Assembly: GCF_034044715.1 (NCBI RefSeq)
Contig: NZ_JAXCLW010000002.1
Span: forward strand, 682,001-746,000
DNA: 64,000 nt
Direction of reading: 5' to 3'
Source: Dongia_B soli
GTDB lineage: Bacteria; Pseudomonadota; Alphaproteobacteria; Dongiales; Dongiaceae
Part shown: one piece after another, positions 28,279 to 37,306 of the stretch
Layout of the letters: every line of letters begins with the position of its first letter
How positions within the stretch are numbered: position 1 is the stretch's first letter
The notes under the pieces: model-generated
What the model saw: the letters and a program-made list of their open reading frames with translations, nothing else
Told to the model about the DNA's origin: nothing
Databases searched by the model: none
Position numbers and translations under genes: made by a program

Positions 28279-29517
28279 ATGAATTGGATCAGGATGCAGG
28301 GCAGTAAGGCTGTAGATGCGGAGGGAGTTGGACTGCCGTCGGAGCGAGCAGGCTACTCTTCTTTGCCGCCTGTTCCACGTATCTGGTTGCTCCTAGGAGA
28401 ACGTTACGGCGACAATGCTCAGGTGCTTGCGCTCGGTAAAACGCTCAGCCAAGACTTCGGGTGGCCGAGCGAGATCAAGCAGATTTTTTACGACGCGAAC
28501 TGCGATGTGTCGTTTCGGGAGCGCGGCGCGTCTTTGGTCGGTGTAGACAAAAACCGTACCAAGCCGCTTACCCCACCCTGGCCTGACATTGTCATCGCGA
28601 TTGGAAAATCGTCAGCGTCGGTCGTGCGGTGGATTAAGGAGCAGACCTGCGATCATGCCATCAGTGTTCAGCTCGGCCGGCCGCGTACCGCTTATCATCA
28701 TTTCGATCTTTTGGTGACGACGCCACAGTTCAGCATGCCGCCCGGCGACAATGTGATTCGATTGTCGATGCCGATTACATTGCACGATGAAAAAAAACTC
28801 GCTGCAGAAGCGGAACTTTGGCAGCAGCATTTCGCACATTTGCCAAAACCTTGGACCGCTGTTCTGGTCGGCGGCGACACGGCGCAACTCAGTTTTGACC
28901 AGGATGATGCGCAGAACCTGGTCGATCAGATGTCCGACTATCAGAGACAGGTTGGCGGTTCGTTATTGGTGACGACCAGTCCGCGGACACCTGCGGATGT
29001 TGCTGACATCCTGCAAGGGAAGATGCCAAATCCGCATTTCTTCTTCCGCTGGGCCAAGGATGTCCCCAATCCCTATTACGGTTTTCTTGCGTTGGCTGAT
29101 AATTTCATCGTTACGAATGACAGCGTCACGATGATCGCGGAGGCAGCAGACCGGGCGAAGCCGACTTATATATATACCTTGCCGCGGCGCGAGCTGGGAT
29201 CGACTACGTGGCTCAATACCGTTGGCCGGTGGCTGCGGCTACGTCGAGAGCGACGCAAAAATATCGGTAGCCGGCGCGACATGATCGATCGTTTGTTCGA
29301 TTCGATGACACATAACGGCGTTCTTCGTCCGCGGAATAACGTCGATTGGTTTGAAGCGACACTTTATGGTCAAGGAATTGCCCGGCCCCTGGGGCGCGAG
29401 ACCTTCAGGTCTTGGACAACGGAACGCGTGACGGAAATCGAGCGGCGGATCGTAACCGATCGAATTCGTGTTTTGTGGGAACGGCGCGTCCTGTCATCCT
29501 CGGCAGTTGCAAGTTAA
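28279..29517 (+). CDS. ELM1/GtrOC1-like GT-B fold protein (mitochondrial fission ELM1 family)
   Basis: A 412-residue protein related to the plant ELM1/bacterial DUF1022 family, which has a GT-B glycosyltransferase-like architecture. Recognisable parts are the N-terminal Rossmann start (RIWLLLGERYGDNAQV), the central PPWPDIVIAIGKSSASVVRWIK, AVLVGGDTAQLSFD, LLVTTSPRTPADV, and ADNFIVTNDSVTMIAEAADRAKPTYIY, the likely nucleotide-sugar pocket. No membrane segment is seen. The enzymatic activity of bacterial members is unproven. It is divergent from the alpha-2-macroglobulin gene and converges on the oxygenase gene with a 13-nt gap. It lies at the left flank of the glycolipid/sphingolipid region. 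Confidence 0.8.
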   Translation: MNWIRMQGSKAVDAEGVGLPSERAGYSSLPPVPRIWLLLGERYGDNAQVLALGKTLSQDFGWPSEIKQIFYDANCDVSFRERGASLVGVDKNRTKPLTPPWPDIVIAIGKSSASVVRWIKEQTCDHAISVQLGRPRTAYHHFDLLVTTPQFSMPPGDNVIRLSMPITLHDEKKLAAEAELWQQHFAHLPKPWTAVLVGGDTAQLSFDQDDAQNLVDQMSDYQRQVGGSLLVTTSPRTPADVADILQGKMPNPHFFFRWAKDVPNPYYGFLALADNFIVTNDSVTMIAEAADRAKPTYIYTLPRRELGSTTWLNTVGRWLRLRRERRKNIGSRRDMIDRLFDSMTHNGVLRPRNNVDWFEATLYGQGIARPLGRETFRSWTTERVTEIERRIVTDRIRVLWERRVLSSSAVAS

Positions 29518-29530
29518 ACCAGTCTCGCCT

Positions 29531-30391
29531 TCAATAGCGCTCTTCGCCAGTATCGGCGTTCAGCTCCGATCTATACAAAATCCGCTGCCACCGATTGAGT
29601 TGCTGTGGTCGAAAAGCTTCGACCGGCAACTCGGCGATGAAGTTGATATAACGCCGCGGAATCGCGGTGATGCCACGCGGACTGACACCGTGAATGGCTT
29701 TCACCGAATTAACGAAACACAGGTAAGTATTCGGCGCGTAGTGAATTGTCTTCGCTAGCTTGATGTCGCGGTTCATCGTGCGATGTTTGATGAAGCGCGG
29801 CGATCTTTGCCAAGCATACATTTGTAGATCGCCGCCGGCGGTCGTATCGTTCGGATCGCGGAAATAAAATAGCCCGCTGAAGATTTTGTCGCATAAATCG
29901 ACATGTGGACTCTTGACGCTGCTGACCTGCGTCACCGGTGTATTCATGACGAACTGGCAATCGAGACGGACTTCCGCTTCGCCACTGAAACCGCGAGGAA
30001 TGACGCGCCAATCTTCAAATCGCCGACCCAAGCGCGTTTCGAGGCCGGGAAATTCCTGGCGAAAAAAATCTCCGAACAGGCGGATTACATTGCGCCAATA
30101 TTCCGCGGAGGTATGGTATTCAAAAAAGCTGCGCCATAAGGGCGAAATTCGCTGATCGGCGAGCACCTGTTTTGCACTCATACGGACCGCTTCGTTGTTG
30201 CCATAGCTCGTGCGTCCGTTTAGCACCGTCGCCAAGTCAGGAAACTCTCGATCCAATGCGCTGTAGACGTCCCGCGGCAAGACATTTTGCATCGAGAAAT
30301 GCGGATATGGTGACGTGCAGATCTGATCGGGCGTCACGTTGGCAAGCAGCTGTGGCACCGACATTCCCATGGCTGCGGTAGCCGCGACCAT
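29531..30391 (-). CDS. 2-oxoglutarate/Fe(II)-dependent oxygenase
   Basis: A 286-residue cupin-fold enzyme. The iron facial triad is visible: H-x-D in SPHVDLCDK, and a distal His in FVNSVKAIHGVSPRG followed by basic residues (IPRRYINF) that would bind 2-oxoglutarate. The core GLFYFRDPNDTTAGGDLQMY is typical of prolyl-hydroxylase-like 2OG-FeII_Oxy proteins. The substrate cannot be read from sequence; a lipid- or glycan-linked target is possible given the neighbours. The ATG at 30391 has GGAGGAG 4-5 nt upstream. It follows the GT8-like gene by 55 nt in the same direction, a probable two-gene operon. Confidence 0.82.
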   Translation of the reverse strand: MVAATAAMGMSVPQLLANVTPDQICTSPYPHFSMQNVLPRDVYSALDREFPDLATVLNGRTSYGNNEAVRMSAKQVLADQRISPLWRSFFEYHTSAEYWRNVIRLFGDFFRQEFPGLETRLGRRFEDWRVIPRGFSGEAEVRLDCQFVMNTPVTQVSSVKSPHVDLCDKIFSGLFYFRDPNDTTAGGDLQMYAWQRSPRFIKHRTMNRDIKLAKTIHYAPNTYLCFVNSVKAIHGVSPRGITAIPRRYINFIAELPVEAFRPQQLNRWQRILYRSELNADTGEERY

Positions 30392-30446
30392 TTACTCCTC
30401 CACCCTACCCATCATCAATAAACTCAAATCAAGTCGGCTAAGCAGA

Positions 30447-31331
30447 CTACGCCGCCTGGCGATGGCATAACTGTAGGGCGTCATGCCGAATGTGGTTCGA
30501 TGCCATTTCTCGCTGCAGCATTTCTTCCGTGACAATGCCCTGCTCCAGGCATTCGGATAGAAAATCGAAAAACAGCTGCTCCTGCTTCGGGTCCGGATGC
30601 GGTCGATAGATCTTGGGCTTGCCGCCATTGAACCACCGCTTGACCGACTTGACGACGGAGGCCGGGAAGCTTTTCGCCTTAGCACGAACCGTAAAATCGA
30701 TCGGCAGGCCGGTCTTCCAGGGTTGCGTGCGGCGATAGGTATTATGCAAGATCTTTGTCTGCGGGGTCAGTCGATCGAAATCATTCCACTCGTCTTCAAG
30801 GGTCCCCACGGTGTCATCGGGTTCATATTCCAGCTTTACCCATTTCATATAATCTTTTTTGAACTCGAAAAGCTCATTGAAAGTCTTTTCGGCATCCCAA
30901 TGATGCAGTTTCGTATTGTCCAGCAACATGACCGATGAGGCCCGATATTCCGCGAGATCTTTGAGAGCTGGCCTGATGCGGCACATCAAGGCCTTGCCCT
31001 GCATGTCGCGGGTCAGCAGGTCCCAAATGTCTGCGACGGCAAAGCAATCCGGATCGATAACAACCGCACGACCCTGGTAGTTCATCAGCTTAGGTGGTGC
31101 GAACCGCAAGGGCGTAAAGGATTGCAAATCATCGTGCTTCCAAACCCGACGTTCCCGCCCACGGAGGAATTTTTGGCCGACCTTGGCTTCCAACCAGGGA
31201 AAGTCCTTGTAATGCATGATTTCGACATCGAACTTGTCGGCATGCTTGCTGTTCCGCTTCAGCGCATGAGCGGCAACCAAGGCTCCCAGATATTGCTCGT
31301 CATTGGTCTGAATGAAGACCTTGTATTCCAC
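30447..31331 (-). CDS. GT8-like glycosyltransferase
   Basis: A cytosolic protein of about 294 residues. The N-terminal pattern (VFIQTNDEQYLGALVAAHAL), a middle LQSFTPLRFAPPKLMNYQGRAVVIDPDCF carrying a D-P-D version of the DxD metal motif, and a distal ILHNTYRRTQPWKTG are typical of glycogenin/LgtC-like GT-A glycosyltransferases. The GTG at 31329-31331 was chosen because AAGGAG lies 6 nt upstream and it begins exactly at the first beta strand. An ATG at 31346 would place that AAGGAG inside the coding sequence. Donor and acceptor are unknown. Likely co-transcribed with the downstream oxygenase. Confidence 0.75.
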   Translation of the reverse strand: MEYKVFIQTNDEQYLGALVAAHALKRNSKHADKFDVEIMHYKDFPWLEAKVGQKFLRGRERRVWKHDDLQSFTPLRFAPPKLMNYQGRAVVIDPDCFAVADIWDLLTRDMQGKALMCRIRPALKDLAEYRASSVMLLDNTKLHHWDAEKTFNELFEFKKDYMKWVKLEYEPDDTVGTLEDEWNDFDRLTPQTKILHNTYRRTQPWKTGLPIDFTVRAKAKSFPASVVKSVKRWFNGGKPKIYRPHPDPKQEQLFFDFLSECLEQGIVTEEMLQREMASNHIRHDALQLCHRQAA

Positions 31332-31754
31332 CGACCGCTCCTTCATACCCAACTACCGACTGTTTCCGTTTTGTCTCGACCACACAATTGCTCAGGCCCA
31401 GCCATCGGTCAATCGGCCCCCTTCGGCAGACTTGCCATTTTATCCACAGCCTTAACAAAACTGTCGTAATGATAGTTATTGTTGGGCATTTCGGCAACTA
31501 ACTATCTGACAAAGTGCAACTTTGCCGCAAATTTGAGGCATCTGATAATCATGCCAAGAGTTCCGCCGCCGGGCTGTTCAAGATCCCCGAAGCGGCCTCT
31601 TCGCGGGCGTCCCAGGATTGCCAAATTGACAATTGCTTACGCGATGCTATCAAGGCGGAAATGTTCCGATTGAACTACCTCACGCCCTTTTGCTACGGAT
31701 TCGGCCCTTCGATTCCGTCAACGGCCGGTGGCCGGCGATACCGACAGAAAGCTT
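31332..31754. other. intergenic region between divergent glycosyltransferase and ABC exporter genes
   Basis: About 420 bases without a convincing gene. It is locally A+T-rich (around 31455-31550), as expected for two divergent promoters. Apart from the promoter candidate listed separately, no repeat or RNA gene was recognised. Short open frames here are not supported by ribosome sites or family features. Confidence 0.5.
31626..31653 (+). promoter_or_regulatory. candidate sigma-70 promoter for the ABC exporter
   Basis: TTGACA at 31626-31631 and TATCAA at 31648-31653 are separated by 16 bp. The first matches the -35 consensus exactly, and the -10 element matches in four of six positions. It would start transcription about 95 nt before the ATG of the ABC exporter at 31755. 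Confidence 0.35.
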
Positions 31755-33536
31755 ATGCAGCCGACCAATACGCCTAGCGACTCCTCCCTTGGCAATGTTT
31801 ATCGCGTCCTGCGTAAACATGGCATTTGGCGGCAGATTCCGATTGTCATCGGGCTTCTGGTGACAGGTGTCCTCGACGGCGTCAGCCTGACGACCCTATT
31901 GCCGATGATCAGCATGCTAACCGGCAATGTGGATGGCAAGACCGGTCCGTTGCAGCGCTATATACAAGAGATTTTCCAAGCACTGCACTTGCCGCTCAAC
32001 CTTGGTTTTCTCTGCGTTGTCGTGCTCGGATGCCTTGTCGTCAAGGCCGTCATCACGTTGCAGATCAATAGATATGTCAATGTCGTCGTGGCTGAAATCT
32101 GCCGCGAGCTGCGCCAGACTCTGATCAGCCGCCTCCTGGAAGCACAGTGGTCCTATTTCACCGTCAATCCCGTGGGACGCTTCGTGGTGACGATGATACC
32201 CGAAGCGAACTGGGCGGGTTATGCGTACCGGGCGGCGCTCAATGTATCAATGCAAGTCGTCAGAGCCATTATTCTGGCGCTGGTTGCACTGATTTTCGGC
32301 TGGCGTACGGCTGCCGTGGCGGTGGCGCTCGGCCTCCTCATGGGACTGGCGCTGCGCTTCCTGATCCGTACGTCACGCACGGCGGCAAGGCAATTTCGGA
32401 CCTCGTTGTCCGGCCTGGTTGCCGATCTCACTGATCTGATCATTGGCTACAAGCCGCTGAAAGCCATGGGACGGGAAGGCATTCTGATTGCCAGATTGCG
32501 CTCGGAGGCGAAGGCGATCCGCCGGTCGATGTATGATCTGGTCATGATGCAGCAATTGTCGGGTGCTCTCCCCGACTTCCTTATTGGCTGCACCCTGGCT
32601 TTCGGCATCTATATCGTAAATCTGTTCTTCGGCATTACGATCGAACCCCTTTTGGCTTTCGGCATCGCTACATATGGTCTGATGAACTCGGTTTCGAAGA
32701 TCCAGAAGGCGATGCAGGAATTGGCGCAGTCAGACAATATGTACTGGGCGGTCCAAGCAACGATTGCAGAAGTGGAAGAAGCCAGCGAACCGCATCGCGG
32801 CACGGCCGAACCCTCTCTCGCCAAAGGCTGCCGATTGGAGAATGTGTCCTTCTCCTATGGGCGCGGCGCCGTCTTGGACGATGTCTCGATCGACATTCCG
32901 GCAGGTGGCATCACCACGCTGATTGGCGAGTCAGGCTCCGGCAAGACGACGGTCGCTGATTTGCTGCTCGGCCTGTTCCTACCGGATTCGGGCCGCATCC
33001 TGATCGATGGGGTGGATCTGAAAGAGATCGATATACGCCGATGGCGGTCGATGATCGGCTACGTGCCGCAGGAAGTATTGATGTTCAATGACACGATCAT
33101 GGCTAATATCGTGCTCGGCGATCCATCCATCACCGAAATTGAGGTGGTTGAAGCATTAAGGATCGCCGGCATATATGACTTCATCATGAGTTTGCCGGAC
33201 GGGCTGCAGACCCGCGTGGGCGAACGCGGCATGATGATTTCAGGCGGCCAACGCCAACGCATCGCCCTGGCCCGCGCGCTGGCGCATCGACCCCAATTGC
33301 TGATTTTGGATGAGGCGACAAGTGCGCTTGATCCCCAAACCGAGGCCGAGATTTGTGCTGCCGTGCGGCGGCAGGCGGGAAAAATCACCGTCCTGGCGAT
33401 CACGCATCAACCCTCCTGGGTCGATGCGGCAGACCGGATCTATGTGATCGAAAAAGGCCGGGCCCATCTCCGCGATCGGCGACCCGGCAGTGACGCTGAC
33501 GAACGCCTTAAGACGAATGTTTCTCGGCCAGCGTAA
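31755..33536 (+). CDS. ABC exporter, fused permease-ATPase (MsbA-like), copy 1
   Basis: A 593-residue half-transporter: six helices at about residues 25-320, then an ATP-binding domain with Walker A GESGSGKTT, Q-loop YVPQEVLMFND, signature ISGGQRQR (Ile for the usual Leu), Walker B LLILDEATSALD and H-loop ITHQ. Such half-transporters dimerise to export lipids, glycolipids or peptides. The ATG at 31755 is preferred over an upstream GTG at 31728. Its last 29 nt overlap the end of a paralogous exporter on the opposite strand (33508-35211). Similarity runs through the membrane domain as well (LLPMISM / LWPIISM, LPLNLGF / LPITLGI), so they arose by duplication. Confidence 0.9.
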   Translation: MQPTNTPSDSSLGNVYRVLRKHGIWRQIPIVIGLLVTGVLDGVSLTTLLPMISMLTGNVDGKTGPLQRYIQEIFQALHLPLNLGFLCVVVLGCLVVKAVITLQINRYVNVVVAEICRELRQTLISRLLEAQWSYFTVNPVGRFVVTMIPEANWAGYAYRAALNVSMQVVRAIILALVALIFGWRTAAVAVALGLLMGLALRFLIRTSRTAARQFRTSLSGLVADLTDLIIGYKPLKAMGREGILIARLRSEAKAIRRSMYDLVMMQQLSGALPDFLIGCTLAFGIYIVNLFFGITIEPLLAFGIATYGLMNSVSKIQKAMQELAQSDNMYWAVQATIAEVEEASEPHRGTAEPSLAKGCRLENVSFSYGRGAVLDDVSIDIPAGGITTLIGESGSGKTTVADLLLGLFLPDSGRILIDGVDLKEIDIRRWRSMIGYVPQEVLMFNDTIMANIVLGDPSITEIEVVEALRIAGIYDFIMSLPDGLQTRVGERGMMISGGQRQRIALARALAHRPQLLILDEATSALDPQTEAEICAAVRRQAGKITVLAITHQPSWVDAADRIYVIEKGRAHLRDRRPGSDADERLKTNVSRPA

Positions 33537-35211
33537 CTGAGCCGTTCTCCATCTCGTAAATGCGGTCAGCAGCATCGATCCACAAGGATTGATGCGTGAT
33601 GGCGAGGATTGTCCGCTGACCGGCCAAGCTTCGGACGCTGTCGCAGATTTCAAGGGCGGTATCGTGGTCCAATGCGCTGGTCGCTTCATCAAGAATGAGC
33701 AGATTAGGATCATTGATCAGCGCACGGGCGATGGAAAGCCTCTGTCGTTGCCCTCCGGAAAGAAGATTTCCGCGGACGCCTACCATCTCATCAAGGCCTG
33801 CCGGCAACCTCGAAACGAATTGCCACGCACCCGCCAGTTTGAGTGCGGCTTCAATGCGTGAATTGTCGATCGTCGCATCGCCAAGCGTAACATTCTGGGC
33901 CACGGTATCGTTGAATAGAATGTTGTCCTGAGGGATGTAGCCGATGCGGTTTCTCCATTGCCGCAGATCGCCGTCTTTTAGCGACATGCCGTCGATCAGC
34001 ACCTGCCCGCTACGCGGCTGATGCAGCCCGACCAGGAGATCCGCAATCGTCGTCTTGCCGGAACCCGACGGACCGATGATGGTCGTGACCTTTCCGGCTT
34101 CGATCGCGATATTGATATCTTTCATCACGTCGCGACTAGGATAGGCAAAGCTGACATCCGCAAAACGGGCTTCGTTTTGCAGAATCATCGAGCTTCCTTT
34201 TTGCATTTGCTCGGCTTCGATCTCGGTTTCCTCGATCAGGGCGACCGTCGACCAGAAAGCAGAAGAGTCGATAAACATCCCCTGCATGCCGGCGCGGATC
34301 TCGCCGATTTTCGCGGCAATCCGACGTAGCAGCCAGATCGTTGCAACCAATGCCTCGAAAGGCATACCGAAGTAATTGTAGCCAAAGTAAATGCCGGTCA
34401 CGAGGAACCCCGCAAGCAACGGGTCCTGCAGCGCGACGACGGCGGCATTGCTGTCGTTTTCGCGTCTCAACGCACGGCTTAGCTTATCGATATCAGTATC
34501 AAACACTGCGGCAATGTGACCGTGACGGTTCATCGCCTTCAATGCCTTGATATTCGTGAGGACCTCGGTGACAGCGCCAGCCAGCCGCTGATTGTATTTG
34601 GTTTTTCCGCGGCCTGCCCGTTTCGCCATTCGCATGTATCGCGAGACGGCAATCCATAGCAGCACGCAGAGGACAACGGCTGCGACGGAGAACTGCCAGG
34701 AAATGAAAAGCGCGCCGACGAAATAAACGAGAATTTCGACAAACTTCGCGAAGATAAGGCCGGCTTGCTTGAAGGCTGTGGCGGCGCGATCCGAATCCGT
34801 GCTGACGGCAGCCGTGAAGCGGCCGGTCGGTTGTGACGTGAAGAAGCCCCAGCGCGCCTTCATGATCCCGTCGATGAGCCGAAGCCGCAAACGCGTGCTG
34901 AGATTTGCCACCTCTTGTCCCACAAAAACCATGCCAGCCATGCTGAGCACGAATTTCGCGAACATCATGACGATCATGAAAGCCAGAAGGATGCCCAGCG
35001 TGATCGGCAGGTTGAGGTAGGTGAGGATATCGGTGACGATCCGCTCGACTAATCTATCCGATTTCTGGACATTGTTGGTTGCCATCGAGATGATCGGCCA
35101 AAGCGTAGCGATGCTGAGGTTTTCAGCAAGACTGCCGAAGAGCAGCGCGCCGACCATAAGAAGCTGCCGCTGATAGCCGGTATAGAAAAAGATGCGGAAA
35201 ATACTAAGCAT
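33508..35211 (-). CDS. ABC exporter, fused permease-ATPase (MsbA-like), copy 2
   Basis: A 567-residue half-transporter with six helices, Walker A GPSGSGKTT, Q-loop YIPQDNILFND, canonical signature LSGGQRQR, Walker B LLILDEATSALD and H-loop ITHQ. It is a paralogue of the exporter at 31755-33536, to which it is convergent with a 29-nt overlap. The start MLSIFRIFF (ATG 35209-35211) is chosen because it leads straight into the first helix; the open extension upstream has no helix or ribosome site. The two could form a heterodimer, since one has the altered signature, or act separately. The proximity to ceramide genes makes lipid or glycolipid translocation a reasonable guess. Confidence 0.9.
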   Translation of the reverse strand: MLSIFRIFFYTGYQRQLLMVGALLFGSLAENLSIATLWPIISMATNNVQKSDRLVERIVTDILTYLNLPITLGILLAFMIVMMFAKFVLSMAGMVFVGQEVANLSTRLRLRLIDGIMKARWGFFTSQPTGRFTAAVSTDSDRAATAFKQAGLIFAKFVEILVYFVGALFISWQFSVAAVVLCVLLWIAVSRYMRMAKRAGRGKTKYNQRLAGAVTEVLTNIKALKAMNRHGHIAAVFDTDIDKLSRALRRENDSNAAVVALQDPLLAGFLVTGIYFGYNYFGMPFEALVATIWLLRRIAAKIGEIRAGMQGMFIDSSAFWSTVALIEETEIEAEQMQKGSSMILQNEARFADVSFAYPSRDVMKDINIAIEAGKVTTIIGPSGSGKTTIADLLVGLHQPRSGQVLIDGMSLKDGDLRQWRNRIGYIPQDNILFNDTVAQNVTLGDATIDNSRIEAALKLAGAWQFVSRLPAGLDEMVGVRGNLLSGGQRQRLSIARALINDPNLLILDEATSALDHDTALEICDSVRSLAGQRTILAITHQSLWIDAADRIYEMENGSVTLAEKHSS

Positions 35212-35575
35212 GAAACTAGACGTTCTGTTCGATTTGTCGGCGGCCCGGCACAGCAAGGAATTGCGGCATACCTGATCCGATTATGGTTACCGTCACCTGC
35301 TGTCAATAATCCCAAAGATGCTGCAAGCCAATGTCGCCTCGCGGCAAAAGAGCGAGCACATGTGCCATACGTCGGCATCGGCCGGGCCTATCCTGTAACC
35401 CGCCAAACTCGACATTTGCCGTCTCATACTGGGCTGCTCGAATTATTTGCGAAAAATTGCCGTTTCTAGAAACTACCGTCGAACTTGCTGATTCGCCGGA
35501 CTTTTGCTAATGACCGGCAATCCTAGGGGCAGCCTTTGCCCTCCGCAATCAATCTTTTACGCGACCCAGGGGCTG
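35212..35575. other. divergent promoter region before the ceramide genes, with a 12-bp palindrome
   Basis: About 360 bases between the leftward ABC exporter and the rightward acyl-AMP ligase. It contains a perfect palindrome GTTTCTAGAAAC at 35462-35473, about 100 nt before the ligase start, a possible operator. An in-frame ATG at 35509 could extend the ligase, but it is not preferred. No other structure seen. Confidence 0.4.
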
Positions 35576-37306
35576 ATGACTGAACGTGTTACATCGACAA
35601 CGAACCCAGGGCTCCCTTTTCGTTGCGCCGACTTCGAGACAATGTGGCAGGCGCTCGATTATGCGGCGCAGGGCGAGACGGGATACAATTTTTTTGACGC
35701 AAAAGGCGAATTGCAGCGCAGCTTGACCTATCGCGAGTTGCGCGACCAGGCGCGCTCATTCGCGCGGCATTTGCTGGGTCTTGGCCTTGAACCGGGCGAC
35801 CGCATGGTGCTGGTCGCCGATACCGATGCCGATTTCATGATCGGCTTCATGGGCTGTCAGTATGCGGCCATCCTGCCCGTACCGGTTGCCATTCCCACCA
35901 GTTTGGGCGGGAAAGATGCCTATGTGGCGCAATTGCGTCATCAGATCGAGGGGTGTGGCGCCAAGGCCGTGATGGCCCCGGACTCGCTGGGCGCCATTCT
36001 GCAGCAGGCGGCAGCCGGTCTGCCGATCAAACTGGCAGGAGCTCCGAAAGATTTTTGGGCTGCCCCCACTACCTCTCACGATCCCCGCCCCGCAAACGCG
36101 GATGCCTTGAGTTATCTTCAGTATTCCTCGGGCAGCACGCGTTTCCCCAAGGGAATCCAGATTACGCACCGGGTTTTCATGGCGAATGCCTACGCGATCG
36201 CCCGGGATGGCTTGCGTGTCCGGGCTGGTGATCGCTGCACCTCCTGGCTGCCGCTCTATCACGATATGGGGCTGGTCGGCTTTATGCTGGTGCCTCTTAC
36301 GACCCAGATGTCCGTGGATTATATCGCGACGCGCGATTTCGCGCGGCGGTCCTTAACCTGGCTGAAGCTGATCTCGGACCATGCGGGCACCCTCTCCTAT
36401 TCTCCAAGCTTCGGTTACGATCTCTGCACGCGCCGTATGCGTGACGATGCCGACAAGCTCGACCTGAGTTCCTGGCGCGCGGCTGGCATCGGTGGCGACA
36501 TGGTGCAGCATGAAACTTTGCAGCGTTTCTCGGCGATGTTCGGTCCGCATGGTTTTAGCAAGACCGCCTTCGTGCCAAGCTACGGCATGGCGGAAACCAC
36601 CTTGGCAATGAGTTTTGCGCCGCTCGATCAGGAGTACCAGGTGGACTATGTGGACCGGGAAGAGCTGGCCCATCACAACCGCGCTGTACCGGCGGCGCGC
36701 GGGCCGGCTGCGCGGGGATTTGTCGCCTGCGGTCGCGCGCTCATCGGTCATGCTTTCGAAATTCGCGACGCCAATGGCAAATCCTGTCCGGAACGGCAAG
36801 TGGGCAGGATTTTCTTCAAAGGCCCGAGCGTCATGAGGGGATATTTTCAAGAACCGGAACTCACCCGCGAGGCCTTGTCGCCCGATGGTTGGCTCGATAC
36901 CGGCGATCTCGGCTACATGCTGGACGGCCAAATCGTCATCACGGGGCGAGCAAAAGACCTGATCATTATCGCTGGCCGCAATATCTGGCCGCAGGATCTG
37001 GAATGGGCTGCGGAGGAGTTGCCGGAGCTGCGCCGAGGCGATGCGGCGGCCTTTTCCATTGAGGATGGCGAAAGCGAGGCAATTGTCGTTTTAGTGCAGT
37101 GTCGCGTGACCGATCCGGAGGCGAAGACCAAACTGGCCAAGGATATTGGCGCGGTGCTGCAGAAATCGGCCGGTGTCGAAGCGCGGATCGTGTTCATCCC
37201 ACCCCATGGCCTGCCGCAAACTTCATCGGGAAAACTAAGCCGAGCGAAAGCCAAGGCGAATTATCTCAACGGCGTCTACGACGCCGATATTGGGACTAAT
37301 AAATAG
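35576..37306 (+). CDS. fatty acyl-AMP ligase / acyl-ACP synthetase of the ceramide locus
   Basis: An adenylate-forming enzyme of 576 residues expected to activate a fatty acid as acyl-AMP and load it on the acyl carrier protein encoded 1.2 kb downstream. Motifs seen: the ATP loop YSSGSTRFPKGIQITH (the STR variant is typical of fatty acyl-AMP ligases), LPLYHDMGL, SYGMAETTLA, WLDTGDLGYM, GRAKDLIIIAGRNIWPQDLEW and the terminal catalytic Lys region (QTSSGKLSRAKAK). The ATG at 35576 has AGGGGC upstream. It overlaps the next gene by 1 nt (TAGTG), so they are coupled. In Caulobacter an acyl-ACP synthetase sits in the same ceramide cluster. Confidence 0.88.
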   Translation: MTERVTSTTNPGLPFRCADFETMWQALDYAAQGETGYNFFDAKGELQRSLTYRELRDQARSFARHLLGLGLEPGDRMVLVADTDADFMIGFMGCQYAAILPVPVAIPTSLGGKDAYVAQLRHQIEGCGAKAVMAPDSLGAILQQAAAGLPIKLAGAPKDFWAAPTTSHDPRPANADALSYLQYSSGSTRFPKGIQITHRVFMANAYAIARDGLRVRAGDRCTSWLPLYHDMGLVGFMLVPLTTQMSVDYIATRDFARRSLTWLKLISDHAGTLSYSPSFGYDLCTRRMRDDADKLDLSSWRAAGIGGDMVQHETLQRFSAMFGPHGFSKTAFVPSYGMAETTLAMSFAPLDQEYQVDYVDREELAHHNRAVPAARGPAARGFVACGRALIGHAFEIRDANGKSCPERQVGRIFFKGPSVMRGYFQEPELTREALSPDGWLDTGDLGYMLDGQIVITGRAKDLIIIAGRNIWPQDLEWAAEELPELRRGDAAAFSIEDGESEAIVVLVQCRVTDPEAKTKLAKDIGAVLQKSAGVEARIVFIPPHGLPQTSSGKLSRAKAKANYLNGVYDADIGTNK

